Shown: positions 35,005 through 44,264, counted from the stretch's first letter. The stretch: 64,000 bases of DNA from Paraburkholderia antibiotica (GCF_012927125.1 NZ_JABBFZ010000013.1:1-64000), one strand, 5' to 3'. Made by a program: numbers and translations. Notes: generated by a model not told the origin, from the letters alone.

Positions 35005-35619
35005 TTATTCCTTATTTTCGCGCTGCAGCAAATGAAAGTGGACAGCGCCCGCTTTCCCGTCCCGCACGATTTCCCAGCCCTCGAGCGGCGCTTGGCTGGC
35101 AAGCTCGAGCGCCTCGCCGGCCTCCACGTACAAAAAACCGTCGGCGCGCACGAGCGGCACGCTCACCGCGAGCGCCTTGCCGAGCAGGTCGGCGTCGAAC
35201 GGCGGATCGAGGAACACGACGTCGAACGAGCCGGGCGCGAGGCTCGCGGCAAGGCGCAAACCATCCGCCTCGGCAATTTCGATCATGCGCGCGTCAAGCC
35301 GTTGCTGGTTCGCGCGCAACTGGCCGGCGGCGCGCGCATTACGCTCCACCATCAGCACGCGCGCCGCGCCGCGCGACGCGGCCTCGAAGCCGAGTGCGCC
35401 GCTGCCGGCAAACAGATCGAGACAGTGCTGACCGTCCAGACGCTGGCCGAGCCAGTTGAACAGCGTTTCGCGGACGCGATCGGGCGTCGGGCGCAAACCG
35501 TCCAGATCGAGCACGGGCAGCGGCGTACGCTTCCAGTCGCCGCCGATAATGCGAATGGCATGCGGCTTGCCGCTTTTGGACGAAGCGCCGGCGGCGCGTG
35601 AGGGGGCTAAACGAGGCAT
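35005..35619 (-). CDS. rsmD: 16S rRNA (guanine966-N2)-methyltransferase
   Basis: RsmD methylates G966 of 16S rRNA. The 204-residue protein has IRIIGGDWKRTPLPV, the recognition motif RPTPDRVRETLFNWL (about residues 44-58), the SAM loop LDLFAGSGALGFEA and the catalytic LDPPF (about residue 138). About 20 basic, Ala/Ser-rich residues precede the conserved core. It diverges from ftsY, as in many proteobacteria where rsmD adjoins ftsY. Confidence 0.95.
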   Translation of the reverse strand: MPRLAPSRAAGASSKSGKPHAIRIIGGDWKRTPLPVLDLDGLRPTPDRVRETLFNWLGQRLDGQHCLDLFAGSGALGFEAASRGAARVLMVERNARAAGQLRANQQRLDARMIEIAEADGLRLAASLAPGSFDVVFLDPPFDADLLGKALAVSVPLVRADGFLYVEAGEALELASQAPLEGWEIVRDGKAGAVHFHLLQRENKE

Positions 35620-35859
35620 GCAGTTTCGATTACGTGATGAAAACGCCCGCCACGCCGATGCGCGCGGGTCGGAGCGCCCACGTTACCACAGGGGCGGCGC
35701 GCGTCCAGCCTGGCCGATCAGCCGATACGACGCGCCGCGGCACGCCTGATAAAATGTGCGGCTGCCAGCGCCCTGCCATCCGCAGCGCGGCGCTGCCCTC
35801 CGCTTCGCCGGTCCCGTGCCGGCTGCGCGCCATCGGCGCGCTCTCCCATACGCCAGATC

Positions 35860-37041
35860 ATGTTCAGCTTTTTCAAACGATTCAAGGGTTCGAAAGAGTC
35901 CGATACCGCGGCAGACGAATCGCCCGTGGAGCAACACGACGCGATGCCCGAGGCCGAGGCCGCAACAGCCCCGCCCGTCACGCCTGCAGCGCCTGCCGCG
36001 CCCGTGGAGTCTATCGCCCCTGCGGCGGACGTCGTTCCGCCGGCCGCCACCACCCTCATCGAGCCGCAGCCCGAGCCGGAAGAAACGCTGCCCGGCGGCG
36101 CCGTCGAAATCGTCCCGCCGCCCATGCAGGACGCGAGCGCGAAGCGCTCGTGGCTCACGCGCCTGAAAAGCGGCCTGTCGAAAACGAGTTCGAGCCTGAC
36201 CGGCATTTTCGTCGGTACGAAGATCGATGAAGATCTGTACGAGGAGCTCGAAACCGCGTTGCTGATGTCGGACGCCGGCGTCGAGGCGACCGAATTCCTG
36301 CTCGAATCGCTGCGCGAAAAAGTGCGTAGCGAGCGTCTGACCGACCCGCAGCAGGTCAAGACGGCGTTGCGCACGCTGCTCGTCGAGTTGCTGAAGCCGC
36401 TCGAAAAATCGCTGATGCTCGGCCGCGCGCAGCCGCTCGTCATGATGATCGCCGGCGTCAACGGCGCGGGCAAAACCACCAGCATCGGCAAGCTCGCCAA
36501 GCATCTGCAAAGCTTCGACCAGTCGGTGCTGCTCGCCGCCGGCGACACGTTCCGCGCGGCCGCGCGCGAGCAGCTGGCCGTCTGGGGTCAGCGCAACAAC
36601 GTGACCGTGGTCGCGCAGGAAAGCGGCGATCCGGCCGCGGTGATCTTCGACGCGGTCGGCGCCGCGCGTGCCCGCAAGATCGACGTGATGATGGCCGACA
36701 CGGCCGGCCGTCTGCCCACGCAACTGCACCTGATGGAAGAGCTGCGCAAGGTAAAGCGTGTGATCGGCAAGGCCCAGGACGGCGCGCCGCACGAAGTGCT
36801 GCTCGTGATCGACGCGAACACCGGCCAGAACGCGCTCACCCAGGTCAAGGCGTTCGACGACGCGCTCGGCCTCACCGGCCTGATCGTCACCAAGCTCGAC
36901 GGCACGGCGAAGGGCGGCATTCTGGCCGCGATCGCCCGGCAGCGGCCGATTCCGGTGTACTTCATCGGTGTTGGCGAAAAGGTCGAGGATTTGCAGCCTT
37001 TCAGCGCCGAAGAGTTTTCGGACGCGCTGCTGGGCGGCTGA
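35860..37041 (+). CDS. ftsY: signal recognition particle receptor FtsY
   Basis: FtsY is the SRP receptor GTPase at the inner membrane. The 393-residue protein starts MFSFFKRFKGSKES, a short amphipathic membrane-binding helix. An Ala/Pro/Glu-rich acidic A domain (about 15-95) follows, then the N domain. The G domain has GVNGAGKTTSIGKLA (G1, about 203), DTFRAAAREQL, DTAGRLPTQ (G3) and TKLDGTAKGG (G4). All GTPase motifs are intact. A hairpin terminator follows. Confidence 0.97.
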   Translation: MFSFFKRFKGSKESDTAADESPVEQHDAMPEAEAATAPPVTPAAPAAPVESIAPAADVVPPAATTLIEPQPEPEETLPGGAVEIVPPPMQDASAKRSWLTRLKSGLSKTSSSLTGIFVGTKIDEDLYEELETALLMSDAGVEATEFLLESLREKVRSERLTDPQQVKTALRTLLVELLKPLEKSLMLGRAQPLVMMIAGVNGAGKTTSIGKLAKHLQSFDQSVLLAAGDTFRAAAREQLAVWGQRNNVTVVAQESGDPAAVIFDAVGAARARKIDVMMADTAGRLPTQLHLMEELRKVKRVIGKAQDGAPHEVLLVIDANTGQNALTQVKAFDDALGLTGLIVTKLDGTAKGGILAAIARQRPIPVYFIGVGEKVEDLQPFSAEEFSDALLGG

Positions 37042-37093
37042 TCGGGCCATCGTACCGGCGGCAAGCGGTCACGCTTAAAGGGCCGTCCCAAGG

Positions 37094-37124
37094 AAAAAGG
37101 GCACTCCACGGAGTGCCCTTTTTT
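37094..37124 (+). terminator. intrinsic terminator after ftsY
   Basis: GGGCACTCC and GGAGTGCCC form a 9-bp stem around a 2-3-base loop, preceded by AAAAA and followed by TTTTTT, so it could act in both directions. Confidence 0.92.
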
Positions 37125-37200
37125 CGTTTGGAAGTTTGGAAGACGGCATCAACGTGCGATGCCGGCCACTTCACGCAACCGCAACTGCGCTACCGCCCAG

Positions 37201-37845
37201 TCATTCCGCATCCGGCTGCACGCCCGGCGCCGCGCGCGCGAACGCATCGATCTGCATCGCGTGATCGTAGATGCGCTGGATCGTCGGATACTTCGTCGTG
37301 TCGATCTTGAAACGCTGCGCGTTGAATACCTGCGGGATCAGGCATGCGTCGGCAAGCGTCGGCGTGTCGCCGAAACAGAGCTTGCCGGTGCGCGCGTCGC
37401 CGGCGAGATGCGTTTCCAGCGTCGAGAAGCCCGCGTCGATCCAATGCCGATACCACGCGTCCTTCGCTTCCTCTTCGACGCGCAGCGTGTGCTTCAGGTA
37501 CTTGAGCACGCGCAGATTGTTCAGCGGATGAATCTCGCACGCGACCTGCAACGCCACCGCGCGCACGTACGCGCGATCGAGCGGCGCCTTCGGCAGCAGC
37601 GGCGGCTCGGGATGCGTCTCCTCCAGGTACTCGATGATCGCGAGCGATTGCGGCACCAGATCGTTGCCGTCGACGAGCGTCGGCACGATGCCGTCCGCGT
37701 TGACCTTGCGGTAGTCCGGTTTCAACTGCTCGCCGCCTTCGCGCACGAGATGCACGGGCACGTAGTCGTACGACAGATTCTTCACGTTCAGCGCGATGCG
37801 CACGCGGTACGACGCCGAGCTACGGAAATAGCTGTAAAGCTTCAT
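37201..37845 (-). CDS. maiA: maleylacetoacetate (or maleylpyruvate) isomerase, zeta-class GST
   Basis: A 214-residue glutathione-dependent isomerase. The thioredoxin-like N-terminal domain has the zeta-class signature YFRSSASYRVRIALN (about residues 5-19) and the GSH-binding PQSLAIIEYLEE. The helical C-terminal domain includes YCVGDxPTLADAC-like FGDTPTLADACLIPQ. It would isomerise maleylacetoacetate (tyrosine route) or maleylpyruvate (gentisate route). The adjacent upstream FAH-family hydrolase, 34 bp away on the same strand, supplies the next step in either route. Start at ATG 37845. Confidence 0.9.
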   Translation of the reverse strand: MKLYSYFRSSASYRVRIALNVKNLSYDYVPVHLVREGGEQLKPDYRKVNADGIVPTLVDGNDLVPQSLAIIEYLEETHPEPPLLPKAPLDRAYVRAVALQVACEIHPLNNLRVLKYLKHTLRVEEEAKDAWYRHWIDAGFSTLETHLAGDARTGKLCFGDTPTLADACLIPQVFNAQRFKIDTTKYPTIQRIYDHAMQIDAFARAAPGVQPDAE

Positions 37846-37879
37846 GTTGTCTGTCTCCTCCACCTGCCGGCGAGCCGCC

Positions 37880-38578
<699 letters not shown>

Positions 38579-38755
38579 TGCGTTCTCCGTTTTCCGTTTC
38601 CGATTAGCACCGCCGACGCGGCGAGAAAGCATCGAGTTTAACGCGCGGCCGTGGTGGGGTGCGTGAATGGCGGCAGGCTGCGGGCCTTGGGCCCACGTGT
38701 CCCTCTCGCGCCCGCGCCATAGATGCGATACTCACACCCATCCGTATTTGTTAAA

Positions 38756-38781
38756 TGACATAGCCCCGTGACATAGCCCCG
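38756..38781. repeat. 13-bp tandem repeat, two copies
   Basis: TGACATAGCCCCG occurs twice in direct succession, with a third partial TGACG, about 50 bp upstream of ybiB in the gap between divergent genes. No promoter is clear there. Confidence 0.8.
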
Positions 38782-38833
38782 TGACGCCGCCCCCGCTCAC
38801 GCGGCACGCGACGCCACCGTTCCCCCGCGCCCG

Positions 38834-39805
38834 ATGACCGATTCCACCGACACCGCTACCCCCTTTCCCTGCGCCCGCTTCATCAAGGAGATCGGCCGCG
38901 GCCCGAACGGCGCCCGCGCGCTGACCGCCGACGACACCCGCGCGCTCTATACCGCGATGCTCGACGGCCGCGTCGACGATCTCGAACTCGGCGCGGTGCT
39001 GCTCGCGTATCGCGTGAAGGGCGAAACCGCCGACGAACTCGCCGTGATGCTGGCCGCCGCGCACGCGTCGTTCGAGCCGGTGCAGTTGCCCCACGGCGCG
39101 TATCGGCCCGTGTCGATTCCGTCGTACAACGGCGCGCGCAAGCAGCCGAACCTCGTGCCGCTGCTCGCGCTGCTGCTCGCGCGCGAAGGCGTACCGGTGC
39201 TCGTGCATGGCGTGACCGAGGATCCGGGTCGCGTGACGAGCGCGGAAATCTTCACGCATCTGCGCATCGCGCACGCGCAATCGCGTGCGCAGATCGAAGA
39301 CAGTCTCGCCGCGCGCCGCGTCGCGTTCGCATCGATCGATGTGCTCGCGCCGAAGCTTGCGCGCCTGCTTACGCTGCGTCGGCGCATGGGCGTGCGCAAT
39401 TCGACGCACACGCTCGTCAAGCTGCTGCAGCCGTTCGCGCCCGCCGGACTGCGTCTTGTGAACTACACGCATCCGCCGTATCGCGACAGTCTCACGCAGC
39501 TGTTCAACTCGCATCCGGACGCGGCCGTCGGCGGTGCGCTGCTCGCACGCGGCACCGAAGGCGAGGCGGTCGCCGACACCCGGCGCCAGGTGCAGGTGGA
39601 CTGGCTGCATGACGGCGTGTGCGAAACGCGTCTGCCGCACGAACGCTCGTCGGCCGATGCACCCGAGGTCGAGCTGCCCGAAGCACGCGACGCCGCGACT
39701 ACCGCCGCCTGGATCGACGCCGTGTTGCGCGGCGAAGCGCCGGTGCCGGGCGCGATCGAACGACAGGTCGAGCTGATCGTCGACATCGCGAAAACGGTGG
39801 GCTGA
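38834..39805 (+). CDS. ybiB: YbiB-family DNA-binding protein (TrpD2-like)
   Basis: A 323-residue member of the anthranilate phosphoribosyltransferase-like YbiB/TrpD2 family. The N-terminal helical domain has DLELGAVLLAYRVKGETADELA (core GAVLLAYRVKGETADEL). The central fold includes PSYNGARKQPNLVPLLALLLA (core YNGARKQPN) and VLVHGVTEDPGRVTS. E. coli YbiB is a nucleic-acid-binding protein under LexA control rather than an enzyme of tryptophan synthesis; the role here is inferred from homology. It stands alone upstream of the leu region. Confidence 0.87.
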   Translation: MTDSTDTATPFPCARFIKEIGRGPNGARALTADDTRALYTAMLDGRVDDLELGAVLLAYRVKGETADELAVMLAAAHASFEPVQLPHGAYRPVSIPSYNGARKQPNLVPLLALLLAREGVPVLVHGVTEDPGRVTSAEIFTHLRIAHAQSRAQIEDSLAARRVAFASIDVLAPKLARLLTLRRRMGVRNSTHTLVKLLQPFAPAGLRLVNYTHPPYRDSLTQLFNSHPDAAVGGALLARGTEGEAVADTRRQVQVDWLHDGVCETRLPHERSSADAPEVELPEARDAATTAAWIDAVLRGEAPVPGAIERQVELIVDIAKTVG

Positions 39806-39884
39806 CGCGGTTTGCTCACACCAGAAGCCACACTCGTGAGCCCGTCGGCGCTCACGAGCGCGCACCGCACTTAACCGCCGCGGG

Positions 39885-39914
39885 TTGACAGCCCCCCGCA
39901 TGCCGTCATACATT
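39885..39914 (+). promoter_or_regulatory. candidate sigma-70 promoter upstream of leuA
   Basis: TTGACA (39885-39890), an 18-bp spacer and TACATT (39909-39914); an alternative -10, CATACA, gives 16 bp. It is the best promoter in the 425-bp gap before leuA. The predicted start falls at or next to the ATG of the possible leader peptide, so that peptide would be translated from a nearly leaderless message. Confidence 0.5.
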
Positions 39915-39921
39915 TGGCCCC

Positions 39922-39996
39922 ATGCGTTCCCTTCCGAACACCCTCCGAATTACCTCCGGCCGCCTGGCGCGGCCCCTATCGCTACGTCTAGCGTAA
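39922..39996 (+). CDS. candidate leucine-rich leader peptide upstream of leuA
   Basis: A 24-codon frame encodes MRSLPNTLRITSGRLARPLS followed by LRLA, then TAA. Six of 24 residues are Leu. Codons 19, 21 and 23 are all CTA, the rarest Leu codon in such a GC-rich genome, and the rest of the window uses CTG/CTC. Overlapping inverted repeats follow: CGCTA/TAGCG (39980-39993), CGCTACG with CGTAGCG (40003-40009), and AGCGC/GCGCT (40006-40018), which cannot all form together. This resembles an attenuation leader as in enterobacterial leuL. There is no clear ribosome site and no terminator hairpin with a U-run, so the call is tentative. Confidence 0.4.
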   Translation: MRSLPNTLRITSGRLARPLSLRLA

Positions 39997-40231
39997 GCCC
40001 GGCGTAGCGCCGCGCGCTGGCAGCTCCGGTTGCCGTCGGCGGTCCTCCTCGCAGTTCCTGTCGTTCCCGCAGTTTCGTTTCACCCCCAATCGTCGTTTTT
40101 TACAACCCGTCGCCGTTTGCCTTCGTCCGTTTACCGCGCGGACGAAGCGAGAGGATCAAACGCGTGGCAGTCGGCCAACCGCTCGACGCCCGACCCTTTC
40201 GCCGACGACACCACGAATGAGGCATCTCATC
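39997..40231. other. untranslated leader between the leucine peptide and leuA
   Basis: 235 bp without a gene. It contains short competing hairpins near 40000-40020, a run of T at 40095-40101 without a good stem before it, and a 9-bp stem CTTCGTCCG/CGGACGAAG at about 40121-40147 with no U-run. GAGG lies about 10 bases before the leuA ATG. Confidence 0.4.
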
Positions 40232-41320
40232 ATGTTGCGCAACCCCGCCGACAAATACCGTCCCTTTCCCACCGTGCGGCTGACCGGCCGCAAATGGCCG
40301 AGCCGCACGCTCGACGCGGCGCCCGTCTGGATGAGCACCGACCTGCGCGACGGCAACCAGGCGCTGATCAAGCCGATGAGCGCCGCGCAGAAGCTCGAGT
40401 ACTTCGAGATGCTGGTCGCGATCGGCTTCAAGGAAATCGAAGTCGGTTTCCCGTCGGCATCGCAGACCGATTTCGATTTCGTGCGCAAGCTGATCGTCGA
40501 GCAGCGTATTCCGGACGACGTCACGATCGAGGTCTTCGTGCCGTCACGCGCCGAACTGATTGCCCGCACCTTCGACGCGCTCGACGGCGCGCCGCGCGCG
40601 ATCGTCCATCTGTACAACGCGATCTGCCCGTCGTTCCGGCGCATCGTGTTCAACCAGTCGAAGGATGAGATCAAAGCGCTGGCCGTCGAGGGCACGCGGC
40701 TCATCAAGGAACACGCGCAGGCGCGCCCAGATACGCACTGGACCTTCCAGTACTCGCCGGAAACGTTCAACACGACCGAGTTGCCGTTCGCGCGCGAGGT
40801 GTGCGACGCCGTCGCACAGACGTGGCGGCCGACCAGCGCGCACAAGATGATCGTCAACCTGCCCGCGAGCGTCGAGGCGGCCACGCCGAACGTGTTCGCC
40901 GACCAGATCGAGTGGATGCATCGCAATCTCGGCTATCGCGACAGCATCGTGCTGTCGGTGCATCCGCACAACGATCGCGGCACCGCGGTGGCCGCGGCGG
41001 AACTCGCGCTGCTGGCGGGCGCGGATCGCGTCGAGGGCTGCCTGTTCGGCAATGGCGAGCGCACCGGCAATGTCGATCTCGTCACGCTCGCGATGAACCT
41101 CGACGCGATGGGTATCGACAGCGGCCTGGATTTTTCGAATCTCCCCGCGATCAGGCACGCGGCGGAGCGCTGCACGCAGCTTCCGGTGGCCGCGCGGCAT
41201 CCGTACGCGGGCGATGTCGTGACACGCGGCGCGCAGGCCGACAGCAACCCGGAAGAGATCGACGCTATGGGAAACCGCGAGGTCGAACAGGCCAAAGCAG
41301 ACGAATGTGTGGCCGCGTGA
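40232..41320 (+). CDS. leuA: 2-isopropylmalate synthase (type 2), C-terminally truncated
   Basis: LeuA condenses acetyl-CoA with 2-ketoisovalerate in leucine synthesis. The 362-residue product begins MLRNPADKYRPFPTVRL and carries most of the catalytic TIM barrel: metal/substrate motif STDLRDGNQALIKPM, metal ligands in SVHPHNDRGTAV and NGERTGNVDLVTLAMNL. Full-length type-2 LeuA is about 560 residues. Here family similarity stops at HPYAGDVV (about residue 330), where FTAFSGSHQDAI would be expected. An unrelated 30-residue tail, TRGAQADSNPEEIDAMGNRE and on, follows. The linker subdomains and the leucine-feedback domain are missing, and no remnant is seen downstream. Activity is doubtful. Confidence 0.85.
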   Translation: MLRNPADKYRPFPTVRLTGRKWPSRTLDAAPVWMSTDLRDGNQALIKPMSAAQKLEYFEMLVAIGFKEIEVGFPSASQTDFDFVRKLIVEQRIPDDVTIEVFVPSRAELIARTFDALDGAPRAIVHLYNAICPSFRRIVFNQSKDEIKALAVEGTRLIKEHAQARPDTHWTFQYSPETFNTTELPFAREVCDAVAQTWRPTSAHKMIVNLPASVEAATPNVFADQIEWMHRNLGYRDSIVLSVHPHNDRGTAVAAAELALLAGADRVEGCLFGNGERTGNVDLVTLAMNLDAMGIDSGLDFSNLPAIRHAAERCTQLPVAARHPYAGDVVTRGAQADSNPEEIDAMGNREVEQAKADECVAA

Positions 41321-41560
41321 ACACCAACCGGGTTTGAAAATTTGAGCTGATTTTTTTGCGCCGGCATGCGTACCCAGCATGCCGCCGCCGACGGATGCGC
41401 CCACAAAGCGCGCCCGGACCGGCACAGGGCTTCGACACGAAGCCGACGGAAATCTCGCGGAAATTCGGCGCGGGCTCGCACGATCTGTGAGCCCGCCGAG
41501 CCGCCACTATGCAAAACTGCGAAACGCGCGGCGCTCCGCGCCCCCAACGTCAGGAACGGC

Positions 41561-41944
41561 TCACTCGAGCGCGCAACGTGTCGCCTGCCATGCGATCAGC
41601 CGCCAGTGCCCGTCTTCCTGCGTATGAATCGCGGTGTAGGCGATCGGAAACAACAGCGCGCCGTTATTCGCTTCCATCTCGATCAGCGCGCGACCGGTGA
41701 CGACGTAGGTTTCGCGCCCGGCCGGCAGCACGTCCTGCGACTGCACCTCGATCTGCCGATAACGGCGACGCCCGGCGGTGATCCCGTCGATGAACTGCCG
41801 CTTCGTCTCGCGCTTGCCGTTCGTATGAACGTAGCTCACGTTGTCCGCGAGCAGCGTGTCGAGCGACTGCCCGTCGCCGTCGACCATCGCGCGAAACCGC
41901 TCACGCTCGAGCCCGCGAATCGCTTCGATCATCTTTGCCGCCAT
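41561..41944 (-). CDS. SnoaL/DUF4440-like (NTF2 fold) protein
   Basis: A 127-residue protein with the cone-shaped NTF2-like fold pattern: an N-terminal helix (MIEAIRGLERERFRAMVDGD), then LDTLLADNVSYVHTNGKRETK and beta strands ending TAIHTQEDGHWRLIAWQATR (core DGHWRLIAWQ). These features match DUF4440/SnoaL-like proteins, whose functions vary from ketosteroid isomerase-like to binding proteins. Nothing in the context fixes a role. It ends toward leuA and lies 41 bp downstream of pagL on the same strand. I used ATG 41944 rather than an upstream ATG at 41983. Confidence 0.75.
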   Translation of the reverse strand: MAAKMIEAIRGLERERFRAMVDGDGQSLDTLLADNVSYVHTNGKRETKRQFIDGITAGRRRYRQIEVQSQDVLPAGRETYVVTGRALIEMEANNGALLFPIAYTAIHTQEDGHWRLIAWQATRCALE

Positions 41945-41985
41945 TGCAGAGCCCCTCGCACACCGTGAGCCGCTGGCGGCCACGG

Positions 41986-42549
41986 TCAGAAGTTATATTG
42001 CAAATATAGCTGGCTGAAATTTATACCAGGATTCGGCTCTTTGATACCGCCATTGGAGACATGCTGAAAGCGGTAGCCCGCGACGTACTGCTGGCGGTTG
42101 CCGAACTGCAGCCCAACACCGGCCATGTCGGCGAACTGGAACGAGGTGCTGAGCGTGCGGTCAGAGGATATGCGCGGGCTCGTCAGCAAGCGCACGCCAG
42201 CGCCCACTTCGACGAACGGCCGCACCAGACCCGACGACTTGATGAAACGGATCACCGGCGTCACACCGAACTCGCCGATGTTGCTGTGAACGTTGCCTTC
42301 GTCGGTATGCCACCATGCGACGTGCGCTTCGCCGATCAGCGCGAAATGCCAGTCGCCGATCTGCCACCAGGTCAGGTTCGGGTCCCACACCAGACCCAGA
42401 TCGAGCTTCTTGATGTGATGGTCGCCCGCGCCACCGGCCACCTGCACACCGAACTGATCCGCCGATGCCGTGCCCGCGCCGCCCAGCAGCAGGGCGACCA
42501 GCACGCCTTTTAGAGTAAGCCCACGCAAAACAGTCTTTTTGTTCTTCAT
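41986..42549 (-). CDS. pagL: lipid A 3-O-deacylase (PagL-like outer-membrane enzyme)
   Basis: A 187-residue outer-membrane barrel with a signal peptide (about 1-30, cleavage after ASA before DQFG). The PagL catalytic motif is in YRFQHVSNGGIKEPNPG (His and Ser of the triad, with a Glu and the conserved NPG), and it ends in the typical terminal aromatic YNF. It would remove the 3-O acyl chain from lipid A, changing membrane permeability and immune recognition. It diverges from rpoH across an AT-rich gap that also holds the sigma-E-like promoter. I chose ATG 42549 (MKNKKTVLRG). Confidence 0.87.
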   Translation of the reverse strand: MKNKKTVLRGLTLKGVLVALLLGGAGTASADQFGVQVAGGAGDHHIKKLDLGLVWDPNLTWWQIGDWHFALIGEAHVAWWHTDEGNVHSNIGEFGVTPVIRFIKSSGLVRPFVEVGAGVRLLTSPRISSDRTLSTSFQFADMAGVGLQFGNRQQYVAGYRFQHVSNGGIKEPNPGINFSQLYLQYNF

Positions 42550-42789
42550 CTGGCACCGGTATCCACGAGCATTCAAATGACGTGTAACTGTTCGTCATTT
42601 TAAGCAGAAACTTCATAGTGCGGATCGTCTGGATAAGGCACCAGTTCAGCAATTAATCACTTCAAAATCGGAAAATATAAGTTATTTATAAGATTAGAAG
42701 AACTTCGTCAGGTAACTTCTACTCTTTCTGCGTGTCGAATAAATAGCCGGTTAAATGGCTATCAGAAGCGCAATTTCAATAGATTTAGG
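42550..42789. other. AT-rich divergent region pagL / rpoH
   Basis: About 240 bp with clearly lower GC than the surroundings, with runs such as AAAATATAAGTTATTTATAAG (near 42670-42691; shorter core TATAAGTTATTTATAAG). It probably contains the pagL promoter on the minus strand and perhaps upstream binding sites for rpoH. I saw no gene. Confidence 0.4.
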
Positions 42790-42817
42790 GGAACTCAGAT
42801 GCCCCTATGGCTTCTAA
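42790..42817 (+). promoter_or_regulatory. sigma-E (RpoE)-like promoter of rpoH
   Basis: GGAACTC (42790-42796), 16 bp, then TCTAA (42813-42817). This matches the envelope-stress sigma-E pattern GGAACTT-N15/16-TCTRA in all but one -35 base. The start would be near 42824, inside the first arm of the CIRCE element. In E. coli one rpoH promoter is sigma-E dependent; here it is inferred from sequence only. Confidence 0.5.
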
Positions 42818-42821
42818 GTAT

Positions 42822-42848
42822 TTAGCACTCGGCAGATCAGAGTGCTAA
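42822..42848. promoter_or_regulatory. CIRCE operator (HrcA binding site)
   Basis: TTAGCACTC (42822-42830), nine bases, GAGTGCTAA (42840-42848): an exact match to the CIRCE consensus with no mismatch. It lies 62 bp upstream of the rpoH start and immediately downstream of the sigma-E-like promoter, so bound HrcA would block initiation. Confidence 0.95.
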
Positions 42849-42909
42849 CATCCATCGCTGGAGTCGTTTACTGAGTACGCTATTGTCTGATTCCAAAGGA
42901 GCTTCACAC

Positions 42910-43845
<936 letters not shown>

Positions 43846-43975
43846 AACGTCATGAGACTGTCCACGCCGGGCTTCATGTCCGGCGTGTGACATCCTGGCG
43901 TTGGCAACGCCCCGCTGGACCCTGCAGTACCAACACGGGATTAATACGAACGCGTTACCCGTGCAAACATTTCAA

Positions 43976-44010
43976 AAGCCCCGCCCTCGCAAGACGGCGG
44001 GGCTTTTTTC
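43976..44010. terminator. intrinsic terminator downstream of rpoH
   Basis: AAGCCCCGCC and GGCGGGGCTT form a 10-bp stem with a short loop, followed by TTTTTTC. A second stem without a U-run (CACGCCGG/CCGGCGTG, about 43864-43888) lies directly after the rpoH stop. Confidence 0.88.
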
Positions 44011-44076
44011 ATCCTTGCCAACGTGCATTGGCATTGTCCCCGGCAGCATCCCAAGTGCCTGCCCGCCACACCTTTC

Positions 44077-44106
44077 TTGACGTATCGCAAATCAGACAGC
44101 AATACT
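44077..44106 (+). promoter_or_regulatory. candidate cyd promoter
   Basis: TTGACG (44077-44082), 18 bp, AATACT (44101-44106), about 160 bp before cydP. The first bases, TTGACGTATCGCAA, also loosely resemble an FNR/ANR box (TTGAC-N4-CGCAA), but with two mismatches in the second half. The remaining gap sequence shows nothing else I can assign. Confidence 0.3.
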
Positions 44107-44264
44107 GCATAAACGCGGTGACTTTCGCGACCTGATGCCGCATGGTTAACCCAATCGAGCGAAGTTTTCAACTCATACAATCGGCATGCATTCGCCAGAT
44201 CGCCCGTAGTCAGGCGGTCTGGATCCAGCCGGATTATCCGGCGTGAAGTCGTCTTCGACCGATC

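Noticed and set aside
40095..40101. attenuator terminator before leuA
   Set aside because: There is a run of seven T, but no stable stem directly precedes it; I could not build a terminator hairpin, so none is claimed.
41340..41400. terminator after leuA
   Set aside because: GGCATGC/GCATGCC forms a hairpin, but the T-run precedes it on the plus strand and the minus strand gives an A-run, so it is wrong for either direction.
41321..41560. remnant of the missing LeuA C-terminus in another frame
   Set aside because: None of the three plus-strand frames shows FSGSHQDA-like or NSQSGKGG-like motifs of the family; the region looks noncoding.
44077..44090. FNR/ANR box upstream of the cyd operon
   Set aside because: TTGACGTATCGCAA matches only one half-site well; the second half differs at two key bases, too weak to list as a site.
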